A DNA stretch of 64,000 nt, from contig CAZSAT010000017.1 of NCBI GenBank assembly GCA_964604675.1, positions 18,311-82,310 on the forward strand. Reading direction: 5' to 3'. The notes under the pieces were generated by a model. The model worked only from the letters and a program-made list of their open reading frames with translations, did no database searches and was not told the DNA's origin. This stretch comes from CAZSAT01 sp964604675 (GTDB lineage: Bacteria; Myxococcota_A; UBA796; CAJQPC01). The translations under genes and the position numbers were made by a program. Shown piece after piece: positions 41,722 through 50,583 of the stretch (position 1 is its first letter; every line of letters starts with the position of its first letter).

Positions 41722-43362
41722 ATGCGTGTTCCCACCGATCGCTACCTCGACTTTCGCGGGGTGCTCGCAGCCTGCCAGGCCCTCGCCGAACACCCGCTCG
41801 TGCACCTCCAGACCCTCGGGCACACCGATCACGGCCGCCCGCTGCTGCTGCTGGAAGTGGGGCACGACGTGCAGGAGAAGCCGGCCCTCTGGCTCGACGG
41901 AGGCACCCACGCGGTGGAATGGACCGGGGTCTCGGCCGCCCTCGCCACCGTCGACAGCTGGCTGCGACGGCAGGATGCCGGGGACGCCGACCTGGTCGGC
42001 TTCTTCCGGGATCACGCCGCGTTCGTGATGCCCTGCATGAGCCCAGATGGCTACCAGGCCATGCACGACGGATCACCCTACCTGCGCTCCACGCTTCGGC
42101 CCGCGCCCGGGGGCGTGCGCGCCGGGCTTGCGCCCCACGACATCGACGGCGACGGCCACATCGGCTGGATGCGCTGGCGGCACCCGGCCGGCCCGTGGGT
42201 CCCGGACGTCGACGAGCCTCTGCTCATGCGCCCGCGCACGCTGGACGACCCACCCGATCAGGCCTTCTACGTGGCCTCCGAGGGGCGCTTCCTGGCCTGG
42301 GACGGCTGGCGTTGGGTGGACGCACCGCGCCAGTTCGGCCTCGACCTGAACCGCAACTTCCCTGCCCACTGGTCGCCCTTCCGCATGTTCGGCATGGACG
42401 GGGGTCGCTTCCCAGGCAGTGCGCCCGAGAGCCGTGCAGTGCTCGACGCGGTCGCCGCCCGACCCCGCATCGCGGCTGCGCTGAGCAACCACACCTACAC
42501 CGGCGCGCTGCTCACCCAGCCCTACCGCGCCGACTCGCCCCTGAAGACCGCCGACATCCGCCTCATGAAGCGCCTGGCCGAGAACGCCGTGGCGGGCACG
42601 GGCTACCGCGCCATCCAGGTCCACCCGGACTTCACCTACGATCCCGAACAGCCCATTCGAGGGGTGTGGGCGGACACCCTGAGCACGACCTTCGGAGTGC
42701 CCGGCTACACCCTGGAGCTCTGGAACCCCTTCGGTTGGGCGGGCGTGGAAGTACCCGAGCCGGCCAGCTTCTTCCGCGATCCGGACATGGACGTGATCGG
42801 CGCGCTGCTGCGCACCTTCCGGCGTGAGGGGCTGGTGAAGGACTGGCGCCCCTTCGACCACCCACAGCTCGGCCCGGTCGAGCTCGGCGGCGTGGACTAC
42901 CTGCACAGCGTGCGGAACCCGCCGGCAGCGCTCCTGCCCGAGGAGTGCGCCCGGGGCGTGGCGGTGGCCGACCGCCTGCGCAAGGCGCTTCCGCGGGTCG
43001 AGGCGAGCGTCGCGGTGCAAGGCTCGGGCGAGCTCCGAACGGTCACCCTTCGGCTGGAGAACCAGGGCTTCCTTCCCACGTCTGGCCTGGCCCTTGCCGT
43101 CGAGCGGGGCACGGTGAGCCCCGTCACGGCCACCTTGAGTGGCGCAGCCCCCGTGCGGGGATCCAGGGAGGTGGAGCTGAGCCACCTGGGCGGGTGGGGC
43201 CAGGCGGCCGACGGTCTGGCTGGCAACCCGCTCTACCCCGGGCTCGGAACGTCGGGACAGCGCTGCGAGCACGTGTGGACCGTGCGCCCAGCTGGACCGA
43301 TCGACGTGCGCTGGGACGCCGGGCGCGGCGGCTGTGGGGTGCACCGGGTGGGCGAGGACTGA
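41722..43362 (+). CDS. M14-family zinc carboxypeptidase
   Basis: A 546-residue peptidase. ATG at 41722 is chosen over a GTG two codons earlier because TAGCCA lies six bases upstream of the ATG. Zinc and substrate landmarks of M14 are present: GGTHAVEW (HxxE), MSPDGYQ, DLNRNFP, the His in LSNHTYTG, and the catalytic Glu in YTLELWN. There is no obvious signal peptide, so it may act inside the cell or use another route. The last 130 residues form a beta-rich domain (LRTVTLRLENQGFLPTSG) that resembles those following M14 domains in related enzymes. It likely removes C-terminal residues from peptides; specificity is not predictable. Confidence 0.88.
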   Translation: MRVPTDRYLDFRGVLAACQALAEHPLVHLQTLGHTDHGRPLLLLEVGHDVQEKPALWLDGGTHAVEWTGVSAALATVDSWLRRQDAGDADLVGFFRDHAAFVMPCMSPDGYQAMHDGSPYLRSTLRPAPGGVRAGLAPHDIDGDGHIGWMRWRHPAGPWVPDVDEPLLMRPRTLDDPPDQAFYVASEGRFLAWDGWRWVDAPRQFGLDLNRNFPAHWSPFRMFGMDGGRFPGSAPESRAVLDAVAARPRIAAALSNHTYTGALLTQPYRADSPLKTADIRLMKRLAENAVAGTGYRAIQVHPDFTYDPEQPIRGVWADTLSTTFGVPGYTLELWNPFGWAGVEVPEPASFFRDPDMDVIGALLRTFRREGLVKDWRPFDHPQLGPVELGGVDYLHSVRNPPAALLPEECARGVAVADRLRKALPRVEASVAVQGSGELRTVTLRLENQGFLPTSGLALAVERGTVSPVTATLSGAAPVRGSREVELSHLGGWGQAADGLAGNPLYPGLGTSGQRCEHVWTVRPAGPIDVRWDAGRGGCGVHRVGED

Positions 43363-43405
43363 TCGTTCCGGCTCGGGGGCTGCACTGCCGTGGTGAAGGA
43401 GCCCC

Positions 43406-43792
43406 GTGTTCGAACGCCGCCCGCGCATCCTGCTCGTCGACGACGATCCGCTGGTCCGTGCGGCCCAGGCCGCCGCCCTGCGCCAGGTGGGCCAGGTGCT
43501 GATAGCGACGGATGGTGCCGACGCCCTGGCGCTCGTGAGCTGGGACGAGGACTTCGATCTCGTGATCTCGGACGTGGACATGCCGCGCGTCGACGGCCCC
43601 ACGCTCTTCCGGCTCCTCGCCAAGGGGTGGCCTGACCTCGCCGCGCAGCTGGTCTTCGTGACGGGCTCCTCGAGCGCCGCCCGGGTCGACGAGCTGAAGC
43701 GTCTGGGGCGGCCGGTCTTCCGCAAGCCCATGCCACCCGAGGATCTCGCCGCCCTCGCGCGTCTCTGGGTCGAGGCGCGGCTGGCGAGCTGA
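43406..43792 (+). CDS. Single-domain response regulator
   Basis: A 128-residue stand-alone receiver. The acidic pocket is in ILLVDDDPLVR, the phosphoacceptor Asp in DLVISDVDMPRVDG, the Thr/Ser in VFVTGSSS and the Lys in VFRKPMPPED. No output domain follows, so it must work through protein contact, like CheY or phosphorelay intermediates. The GTG has GAAGGAG four bases upstream. It is about 2.9 kb upstream of the two hybrid kinases at 46663-50561, so it could serve them, but genes of other kinds intervene. Confidence 0.88.
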   Translation: MFERRPRILLVDDDPLVRAAQAAALRQVGQVLIATDGADALALVSWDEDFDLVISDVDMPRVDGPTLFRLLAKGWPDLAAQLVFVTGSSSAARVDELKRLGRPVFRKPMPPEDLAALARLWVEARLAS

Positions 43793-43834
43793 GCCGACGC
43801 GCGCTACCCGGCGTTCTACGCCAGAGGTGCTCTC

Positions 43835-44599
43835 GTGCTCACCATCGCCGTGATCGCTTGTTCCGACTACCGGATCCACGACCAGCAGGACGTTCAAGGC
43901 GCGGAAGACACCGGGCAGCTCGGGGGCGGCGGCCCGAGCCGCGACGAACCCGAGGTCGAGGAACCCGAACCGGCATCGGAGCCGATCTACGTGCACACCG
44001 GGCAGAGCCTCTGGTCGTGGGACACGGTCGGCGACGCGGTGCACGTCGGCGACTTCTTCGACAACGGGGAGCTCGTCGACGACATCACCGACGTCGCCAT
44101 CGACCTCGACGGGCGCTTCTGGGGGGTGTCGTCGGACACGCTGTGGCGCATCTACCCCGACAGCGCGGAGGTCTGGCCGGTCGCTGCGCTCGACGTGTAC
44201 CTGGCCGGGCTCACCTTCGTCTCCGACGGCCGCCTGGTCGGCGCCGGCGACGGCGTCTGGGAGATCGACACGGCCACCGGAATGCTCACCGAGATCGTGG
44301 CGGAAGGTGCCTACGAGACCAGCGGTGACATCGTCGGCCTGCCCGACGGGCTGCTCTACTGGACGGTCTGGGGCGGCGACGGCCTCGTGACCGTGGACCC
44401 CGACAGCGGCGACACGAACTGGGTCGGCGCGATCGGCGTCGAGCGCATCTTCGGCCTCGGCTACGCCGACGAGAGCTTGTTCGGCTTCACCAGCACCGGA
44501 GACGCCGTCCGCATCGACACCGGCACCGCAGAGGCCGGGAGCACGGTGCCGCTGACGCTGTCCTGGTGGGGCGCGACCACGAACCCGGTGCTCTGGTAG
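43835..44599 (+). CDS. Lipoprotein with propeller-like repeats
   Basis: A 254-residue lipoprotein whose N-terminus MLTIAVIACSDYRIHD gives a very short signal with Cys at residue 9, and the same ACSDY as the two VWA lipoproteins. A Glu/Pro-rich linker spans about 18-50. The rest consists of repeated beta strands (DITDVAIDLDGRFWGVSS, LAGLTFVSDGRLVGAGD, GDIVGLPDGLLYWTV) typical of a beta-propeller of NHL or YncE type. No enzyme motif is present. GTG start with AGAGG nine bases upstream. Confidence 0.8.
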   Translation: MLTIAVIACSDYRIHDQQDVQGAEDTGQLGGGGPSRDEPEVEEPEPASEPIYVHTGQSLWSWDTVGDAVHVGDFFDNGELVDDITDVAIDLDGRFWGVSSDTLWRIYPDSAEVWPVAALDVYLAGLTFVSDGRLVGAGDGVWEIDTATGMLTEIVAEGAYETSGDIVGLPDGLLYWTVWGGDGLVTVDPDSGDTNWVGAIGVERIFGLGYADESLFGFTSTGDAVRIDTGTAEAGSTVPLTLSWWGATTNPVLW

Positions 44600-44612
44600 G
44601 GCTCAAGCGCAC

Positions 44613-44635
44613 GGTCCGCCGTCCGAAGGCGGACC
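44613..44635 (+). promoter_or_regulatory. Stem-loop abutting the sulfotransferase start codon
   Basis: Perfect 8-base-pair stem GGTCCGCC (44613-44620) with GGCGGACC (44628-44635) and a seven-base loop. The second arm ends directly before the ATG at 44636, and the only purine-rich ribosome-site candidate (GAAGG) is at its base, so folding should hinder initiation. Confidence 0.5.
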
Positions 44636-46081
44636 ATGAAGACGAGCTTCGCAGTCCGCCCGCCTCGAAGCGCCGTCGACGCGGTCGAGCGCGGCGTGGA
44701 TCTCGGCCGCCGAGGCGACTGGCGACGCGCCCTCCCTCACTTCCGCAACGCCACGAAGCTCGCACCGCGGCTCGCTCCGGCCTGGATCAACCTGGCCACC
44801 ACCCTCGCCATGCTGGACGAGCTGGGTGGCACCGAACGCGCCTTCTGCCAGGCCATCGCGCTCGCCCCCCGCGAGCCGAGCTACGCCACGCGCTACGGCT
44901 GGTGGCTGGTCCAGCGCGGCCGGCTGGACGACGCCGAGCAGGCCTTCGAGCACGCGCGCCGGCTCGCTCCGCGCGACCCGGGCCCCGCCGCCGGCCTGGC
45001 CGGTCTCCTCGAGCGCCGCGGTCGCCTGGAGCAGGCCCTCGAGTTGCTCGCAGCGCACGCTGATGGTGCCGACCCCCGCGTGGCCGAGCTTGGCGCCACG
45101 CTGTGTCGCCGGCTCGCCCAACCGGAGCGTGGCCTGGCTGGGGTCGAGCGCGCCCTGCGCGCCCATCCGAACCACCCCGGCCTGCACTTCGCCCACGCCC
45201 AGCTCCTGCACGCCCTCGCGCGGCACGATCACGCCTTCGCGGCCTGGTCACGCGCCAACGCAGCTCGCGGCTGGACCTTCGACCCCGCGGTGCTGAGCGC
45301 CCGCGTCTCCGGTCTGCTCCAGGCCTTCGCCACGCCCGAGCACATGGCGGCTGGCACCGACCGGGACCAGCGCCCCGTGTTCCTGTGCGGCATGCCGCGC
45401 TCGGGCACGAGCCTGGCCGAACAGATCCTCGGTTGCCACCCCGAGATCCACCCAGCGGGGGAGCGCGAGACCCTTCGCCAGATCGCCCGGTCGCTCCCGG
45501 AGCGCACCGGGCGGAGCGGTCCGTGGTGGACGTGCCTCGACGCCTTGACGAGCGCGGACCTCGACGAGCTGGGCGGTCGGTACCTCGCCGGCCAGCCGAC
45601 GCACCGACGCGTCATCGACAAGATGCCGATGAACGTCTTCCTGCTCGGCCTCGTCGCCCGCATCCTGCCGGGGGCCCGGGTCGTGATCTGCGAACGAGAC
45701 GGTCTCGACACGGCCCTCTCGTGCTTCCAGCAGGACTTCGCTGGCATGGCCTTCGCCTGGTCCACGTCGCTGACCGGATGCGCTGCGCGCCTGGAGGCGG
45801 TGCGCCGGCTCACCGCCCACTGGCGCTCCGTCCTCCCGCTCCCGGTGCACGTCCTGAACTACGAACGCCTGGTGACCGGTCCCGAGGCCGAGATCCGCGC
45901 CCTCAGCAGCTTCCTCGGCGTGCCCTTCCACGCCGCGTGCCTCCACCCCGAACGCAGCGAGCGCCTGGTGCACACCGCCAGCTACGCCCAGGTCCGAAGG
46001 CCGATCCACGCCGGTGCGGTGGGCAAGGCCCGCCCCTACCGCGCCCACCTCGGAGCGATCGCGCACCTCGAGGGCGTGTAA
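44636..46081 (+). CDS. TPR-sulfotransferase fusion
   Basis: A 481-residue protein. Residues 1 to about 225 form six TPR-like helix pairs (ALPHFRNATKLAPRLAPAW, AERAFCQ-type repeats). Residues about 240-470 are a PAPS-dependent sulfotransferase fold: the 5'-phosphosulfate loop is FLCGMPRSGTSLAEQILG, and the 3'-phosphate site includes RVVICERDGLDTALSCFQQDF. This domain order is common among bacterial TPR-linked tyrosyl- or carbohydrate-sulfotransferases. No signal peptide is present. The start codon is covered by a stem-loop, which suggests translational control. Confidence 0.88.
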   Translation: MKTSFAVRPPRSAVDAVERGVDLGRRGDWRRALPHFRNATKLAPRLAPAWINLATTLAMLDELGGTERAFCQAIALAPREPSYATRYGWWLVQRGRLDDAEQAFEHARRLAPRDPGPAAGLAGLLERRGRLEQALELLAAHADGADPRVAELGATLCRRLAQPERGLAGVERALRAHPNHPGLHFAHAQLLHALARHDHAFAAWSRANAARGWTFDPAVLSARVSGLLQAFATPEHMAAGTDRDQRPVFLCGMPRSGTSLAEQILGCHPEIHPAGERETLRQIARSLPERTGRSGPWWTCLDALTSADLDELGGRYLAGQPTHRRVIDKMPMNVFLLGLVARILPGARVVICERDGLDTALSCFQQDFAGMAFAWSTSLTGCAARLEAVRRLTAHWRSVLPLPVHVLNYERLVTGPEAEIRALSSFLGVPFHAACLHPERSERLVHTASYAQVRRPIHAGAVGKARPYRAHLGAIAHLEGV

Positions 46082-46131
46082 GGCGCAGACGCCGCAGCCC
46101 GTCCAGGCCGCAGAACCAGCCTGGAGGCACC

Positions 46132-46629
46132 GTGCGCCGCGACCAACTCCACATCGCAGAGCCCTGCAACGCCGACTGGACGGCCATGAGCGGCGACGAA
46201 CGCGAGCGCTTCTGCGGCAGCTGCCAGAAGCACGTTCACGATCTGTCCGCCATGAGCGCCCGGCAGGCCGAGCAGCTCGTCCGGGGACAGGAGGGCCTCT
46301 GTGTGCGCTACCGCGTCGACCGCCAGGGCCGCCTGGTGCACCGGCGCAACCGACTGCTCGGCGCCGTAGCGGCCGGGCTGGCCCTGAGCGCGCCCGCCTT
46401 GGCCTCCGGCGCCATCGAGCGAGACACCAGCTGGTTCGACCGCCTGGTCGACTGGGCCACCAGCGCGCTCACCGAAGAGGCGGTCACGGGGCAGGTGGTC
46501 GCGCCCCGGCTGGAGCTGGGCGAGGTCGAGCTGATGGGCGACGTCGTGTTCGAACCCGAAGCCCAGCCGACCGAGCTCTCGGGAGAACCCGAAGCTGCGG
46601 TGATGGGGCGTGTGCGCGCGATCGACTGA
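46132..46629 (+). CDS. Small membrane protein with CxxC-type N-terminal module
   Basis: A 165-residue protein from a GTG four bases after GGAGG. The N-terminal 60 residues hold a conserved-looking Cys module: EPCNADWTAMSGDERERF, then CGSCQKHVHDLSAMSARQAEQL, then LCVRYRVD. Similar modules head unrelated membrane proteins in several phyla and probably bind a metal or cofactor. A hydrophobic segment (LLGAVAAGLALSAPALA) at about 73-92 is followed by an Asp/Glu-rich C-terminus, so residues 1-70 would be cytoplasmic. Function unknown. Confidence 0.7.
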   Translation: MRRDQLHIAEPCNADWTAMSGDERERFCGSCQKHVHDLSAMSARQAEQLVRGQEGLCVRYRVDRQGRLVHRRNRLLGAVAAGLALSAPALASGAIERDTSWFDRLVDWATSALTEEAVTGQVVAPRLELGEVELMGDVVFEPEAQPTELSGEPEAAVMGRVRAID

Positions 46630-46662
46630 CCGGTAGCCTTCACCATCGCGCTCGCCGGGCCG

Positions 46663-48471
46663 ATGAGGGGGGGTGTGAGGCTCCCGGTTCCCGACCGCCT
46701 GCGTGCACCGTTCGCCCTCGTGGCGGCCTGGGCCAGCGTGATCGCCATCCTGTGGGCGGCAGGCATCAGCTCCAGCTGGACGCTCTGCCTGGCGGTCCTG
46801 CCGGCCGTCGGCTTCGCAACAGGACGCCGCCTCTGGGGCGCCGTCGGGCTCGCGATGGCCCTGTCGACCCTCGTGGGCCTGATCTTCGCCGTGCCCTACG
46901 CCTCGGCATACACGAGTCCGGCGCCGCTCCTCGCGGTGAGCGCGGCACTCTTCGCGCTCGCCGTGCCCACGGAACGGCGACGACGCGACGCCCTCGACGC
47001 CCTCGTGCTGAAGAACGCGGCCCTTCAGGAGGCCCGCGACGAGGCCGACCGAGCCACCCAGGCGAAGTCACGCTTCCTCGCCACCATGAGCCATGAGCTC
47101 CGGACGCCCATGAACGGCGTGCTGGGCATGAGCGCCCTGCTGGATCGCACGGCCCTCGCCGACCGCCAACGCCACAGCCTGGCGACGATCGAGCGGGCCG
47201 GACGCGACCTGCTCGTCGTGGTGAACCAGGTGCTGGACTTCGCCAAGCTGGAGTCGGGGGCGATGACCTTGGAGTCGATCGCCTTCGATCCACGCCTGGT
47301 GGTGAGCGCGACCCTGCGGGACCTGGCCGGACGCGCTCGGGCGGACGGGGTGCGCCTCTGCTGGAGTGCGCGCAGGGACGTCCCGACCGAGGTCGTGGGC
47401 GACCCCTCCCGGCTCGCGCGAACCGTCGAGCTGTTGGTGCACCACGCGCTGCGTCACCACGCCCGGAGCGAGATCAGCGTTCGCCTGGGCCTCCGTGACG
47501 GCGGCCTGGAGGTGACGATCGCCGACGACGGCGCGAGCCCGTCGGAGTACCCACGGGTGACCGAGGTGGCCGCCCTCGGCGTCGAGCGCGTCGGTGGCGC
47601 CTCGGCCATGGGTCTGCAGCTGGCCGCCGACCTCGTCGCGCTGCAGGGCGGGGACCTGCGGGTCGAAGCGGGCGAACACCAGGGCGCAGTGGCCTGTTTC
47701 GTGCTGCCCTTCCCCATCGTCGGCGATCGCCACTCCAACCTGGCCGGCTGCCGTGTGCTCGTGGCCTCGGGCTGCGAGGTGCGGCGCATCCACGTCGGCG
47801 AGGTGCTGGACCGAGGCGGGGCCGAGTGCCGCGTCGTGGTCGACCGGGCGTCCCTGGCCGATGCACTCGACGCCTCCTGGTCGATGATCCTGGTCGACAC
47901 GGTGTTCGAGGGCGGCGGGCTCGCCGCGGCGATGCTCGCAGCCACCGCCTGCCCGCAGGTCGTGCTGCTCGGCGACGAACCGGAGCTCCCCGCCGAGGCG
48001 GAGCTTCGGGAGCTCGGCGTGCACGCGACCCTGCTCACCCCGCTCTCCCATGTCGAGCTGGTGCAGCGGGTTCGCGGCGGGAGCGACACGCCTCGCGACG
48101 ACGCCCCGCGGCGCGTCCTGCTCGCCGAAGACAACCCCGTCAACCAGCTCCTGGCGCGCCGCCTGCTCGAGGATCTCGGCCTCGAGGTGGTCGCGGTGAC
48201 CGACGGCCGCGCCGCCGTGCAGGCGGTGCAGGAGCAGGACTTCGATCTGGTGCTCATGGACTGCCAGATGCCCATCCTGGACGGTCAACACGCCACCCGG
48301 GAGCTCCGGCGCATGGGGCACGACGTGCCCGTGGTGGCGCTCACCGCCCACGACGGCGGCGACGAGCGACGGGCCTGCATGGAGGCCGGCATGGACGCCT
48401 TCCTCACCAAGCCCTTCCGGCACGAGCAGCTCCGGGCCGAGCTGACCCGCTGGCTCGGGAGGCTGGCATGA
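46663..48471 (+). CDS. Hybrid histidine kinase with intact His box but degenerate ATP site
   Basis: A 602-residue membrane protein. Four hydrophobic segments occupy residues 15-100, then a coiled coil leads to the dimerisation domain, whose H-box MSHELRTPMNG has the phosphoacceptor His at 144. In the ATPase domain the N-box reads ELLVHHALRHH, with His at the Mg-coordinating Asn position; the G1 box reads DDGASP instead of DxGxG, and the G2 box GGASAMGL instead of GGTGLGL. A first receiver (about 359-470) is degenerate. A second (about 480-602) is intact, with AEDNPVN, the Asp in LVLMDCQMPILDG and Lys in FLTKPF. The stop overlaps the next kinase start as ATGA. Confidence 0.88.
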   Translation: MRGGVRLPVPDRLRAPFALVAAWASVIAILWAAGISSSWTLCLAVLPAVGFATGRRLWGAVGLAMALSTLVGLIFAVPYASAYTSPAPLLAVSAALFALAVPTERRRRDALDALVLKNAALQEARDEADRATQAKSRFLATMSHELRTPMNGVLGMSALLDRTALADRQRHSLATIERAGRDLLVVVNQVLDFAKLESGAMTLESIAFDPRLVVSATLRDLAGRARADGVRLCWSARRDVPTEVVGDPSRLARTVELLVHHALRHHARSEISVRLGLRDGGLEVTIADDGASPSEYPRVTEVAALGVERVGGASAMGLQLAADLVALQGGDLRVEAGEHQGAVACFVLPFPIVGDRHSNLAGCRVLVASGCEVRRIHVGEVLDRGGAECRVVVDRASLADALDASWSMILVDTVFEGGGLAAAMLAATACPQVVLLGDEPELPAEAELRELGVHATLLTPLSHVELVQRVRGGSDTPRDDAPRRVLLAEDNPVNQLLARRLLEDLGLEVVAVTDGRAAVQAVQEQDFDLVLMDCQMPILDGQHATRELRRMGHDVPVVALTAHDGGDERRACMEAGMDAFLTKPFRHEQLRAELTRWLGRLA

Positions 48472-50561
48472 AGCGCGTCCTGGACCTGCTAGGCCTGCGC
48501 GGCCACGGCGCCGAGCACCGCCGCGCCCAACGCCTGGCGCTGTTGACCTTGACCGTCTTCGCCTGGTGCATGGCCTACGCCACCACGCAGCTGCTGCTCG
48601 ACCACCGCGAAGCCGCCATGACCTCGCTGATGATGGCCGGGCTGACGCTGAGCTGGCCCGCACTCCTCGCGGTGGGGCGGCCGCGCATCGCGGCGCACTG
48701 GGCCTGCACGTGCCTGGCGGTGTTCGGGGCCTTCCGGGCCGTCGGCGACGTGCACCCGAGCAGCGCCGGGGCGCTCCTGGCCATGACGCCCTTGATCGCA
48801 GCCTTGCTCTTCGAGCGCCGCGAGGCGCTCCTCTGGCTCGGCGTCGCGGCCTTCGGGCTCGGCCTGCTCGGGGCCAGCCCGAGCGATGTCGTGCCCGTCA
48901 CCGACCCCCACCACCTGGTCGACACCGCGGGGGCCATCCTGGCGACCTGGCTGCTGCTCTCCGCATCGGACCAGCACGCTCGCCTGGCGGAGAACGAGCT
49001 GACCGGCCTCCACCACGCGCTCGGAGACGCCCGCCAGCGCGCAGACGACGCGCACGCAGCGCGCGAGCGTCTGCTGGCCGAGATGAACCAGGAGATCCGC
49101 GGCCCCCTGAACGTGGTGGTGGGCATGAGCTCCCTCCTGCTGGAGACACCCCTGGACCGATCCCAGCAGCAGTACGCGCAGGCGATCTACCGGAGCGGAC
49201 GTTCGCTGGGCGAGGTCGTGGACAACGTGCTCGACTACGACGCGGTGCAGCGGGGCGACCTGGCGCTGGACGTGGCGCCGCTGGGCCTGCGCAGCCTCGT
49301 CGCCGACGTGCTCCAGTCCCACGCGCCCTCGGCGCGCGCCCAGGGGCTGCTGCTCGAAGGGGTCGTGGAGCCCGAGGTGCACGACATCCTCAAGGGCGAC
49401 GGCCCACGCCTTCGGCAGGTCTTGATGAACCTCGTCGGCAACGCCCTGAAGTTCACCGAGGCAGGCTCGGTGGTCCTGCGGGTCGGCCAGCGCGACGACC
49501 GCACCCGCTTCGCGGTGCACGACACCGGACCTGGCATTCCGGCGGACGCGCAGCGCCGCCTCTTCCTGGCGTTCGAGCAGGCGGATGGCTCCACCACCCG
49601 TCGCTTCGGCGGCACGGGCCTGGGGCTCACCATCAGCCAGAGCCTGGTGGGGCTGATGGGCGGCGAGCTCCAGCTCAACAGCACGCTGGGCGAGGGAAGC
49701 ACCTTCCACTTCGATCTCCAGCTCAACGCCATCGAGGTCCCCGTCCCCCATCGCCTCGTCGGACGTCGGGTGCTCCTGGTCGAGCCTCGCCCCCTCTGCC
49801 GCGAGGCCTTGCGCGCAGCCCTGGAGCGCACGGGGGCTCGGGTCTTCGAAGCCGACAGCGCCAGCGCCGCCGCCTCCCTGCTCCAGCGAGCACACGCCGA
49901 GGGCAAGCCCTGCGATGTCGCCATCGTCGCCACCGAGCTGCACGATCTGGAGGCCGGCGTGTTCGCCGCGCTCCTCGCAGCGGACGATCGGCTCTGCGAG
50001 CTTCCGCTGGTGCAGATCGCCGAGCTCGACGACACCAGCCATGGAGACGACGCTGGCTTCAGCGCCACGGTGGCGCGCCCCTTCCAACCGGCGGCGCTCG
50101 GCGACGCGGTGGCCCACGCGCTCCATGTCCCCACGACGGCGCGATCGACCTACGACGACACCATCACGGGCCGCCGAGCCAGGCTGCCGGTGCTGCCGGG
50201 CCAGGTGCTGGTGATCGAGCTCGATCCAGCACAGCGCGAGCTGGCCCAGCGCTCGCTCGAGGGCATGGTCGACGCGGTCGAGGTGGCGGGAAGCCACGAT
50301 CAGGCGATCGCCGCTACGATGAAGTCGGCCCCGGCGCTCGTGCTGATCGACCTGCACCAGAGCCACGTCGAGGACCTCGTCTCCGAGCTCCGGCGCCACC
50401 TGAACCCCGGGACGCCGCTGGTGGGTCTGGCGGCCCTCCGGTCCCCCGAGGTCGAGGAACAAGGCCGCGCGCTCCGCCTCTCCGATGTGCTCGTGAAGCC
50501 CATTCGCGCCAGCACCCTGCGCCGCGTGCTGGAGCGGCACCTCGACGTGCGCGCCGCCTGA
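48468..50561 (+). CDS. Hybrid histidine kinase lacking the phosphoacceptor His
   Basis: A 697-residue protein with about five membrane segments in residues 22-165. The ATG has GGGAGG five bases upstream. The dimerisation helix reads MNQEIRGPLNVVVGMSSLL: Gln208 is where the phosphoacceptor His should be. The ATPase domain is fully canonical: N-box NLVGNALKFT (Asn325), G1 DTGPGIP (Asp352), F-box FEQADGSTTRRF, G2 GGTGLGLTIS. Two receivers follow. The first has lost its Asp (VAIVATELHD); the second keeps Asp (LVLIDLHQ) and Lys (VLVKPIRA) but has an altered acidic pair (IELDPAQ). It overlaps the upstream kinase gene, whose defects are complementary. Confidence 0.88.
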   Translation: MKRVLDLLGLRGHGAEHRRAQRLALLTLTVFAWCMAYATTQLLLDHREAAMTSLMMAGLTLSWPALLAVGRPRIAAHWACTCLAVFGAFRAVGDVHPSSAGALLAMTPLIAALLFERREALLWLGVAAFGLGLLGASPSDVVPVTDPHHLVDTAGAILATWLLLSASDQHARLAENELTGLHHALGDARQRADDAHAARERLLAEMNQEIRGPLNVVVGMSSLLLETPLDRSQQQYAQAIYRSGRSLGEVVDNVLDYDAVQRGDLALDVAPLGLRSLVADVLQSHAPSARAQGLLLEGVVEPEVHDILKGDGPRLRQVLMNLVGNALKFTEAGSVVLRVGQRDDRTRFAVHDTGPGIPADAQRRLFLAFEQADGSTTRRFGGTGLGLTISQSLVGLMGGELQLNSTLGEGSTFHFDLQLNAIEVPVPHRLVGRRVLLVEPRPLCREALRAALERTGARVFEADSASAAASLLQRAHAEGKPCDVAIVATELHDLEAGVFAALLAADDRLCELPLVQIAELDDTSHGDDAGFSATVARPFQPAALGDAVAHALHVPTTARSTYDDTITGRRARLPVLPGQVLVIELDPAQRELAQRSLEGMVDAVEVAGSHDQAIAATMKSAPALVLIDLHQSHVEDLVSELRRHLNPGTPLVGLAALRSPEVEEQGRALRLSDVLVKPIRASTLRRVLERHLDVRAA

Positions 50562-50571
50562 CGCCGGACGT

Positions 50572-50577
50572 TACGCC
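50572..50577 (+). promoter_or_regulatory. TACGCC hexamer before ligase gene
   Basis: TACGCC ends six bases before the ATG at 50584 with no ribosome site between, a weak match to the leaderless pattern seen elsewhere in the window. Confidence 0.25.
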
Positions 50578-50583
50578 CTGCCG

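Noticed and set aside
42073..43731. A 552-residue minus-strand frame opposite the M14 peptidase and receiver genes
   Set aside because: It crosses two independent genes on the opposite strand and shows no domain.
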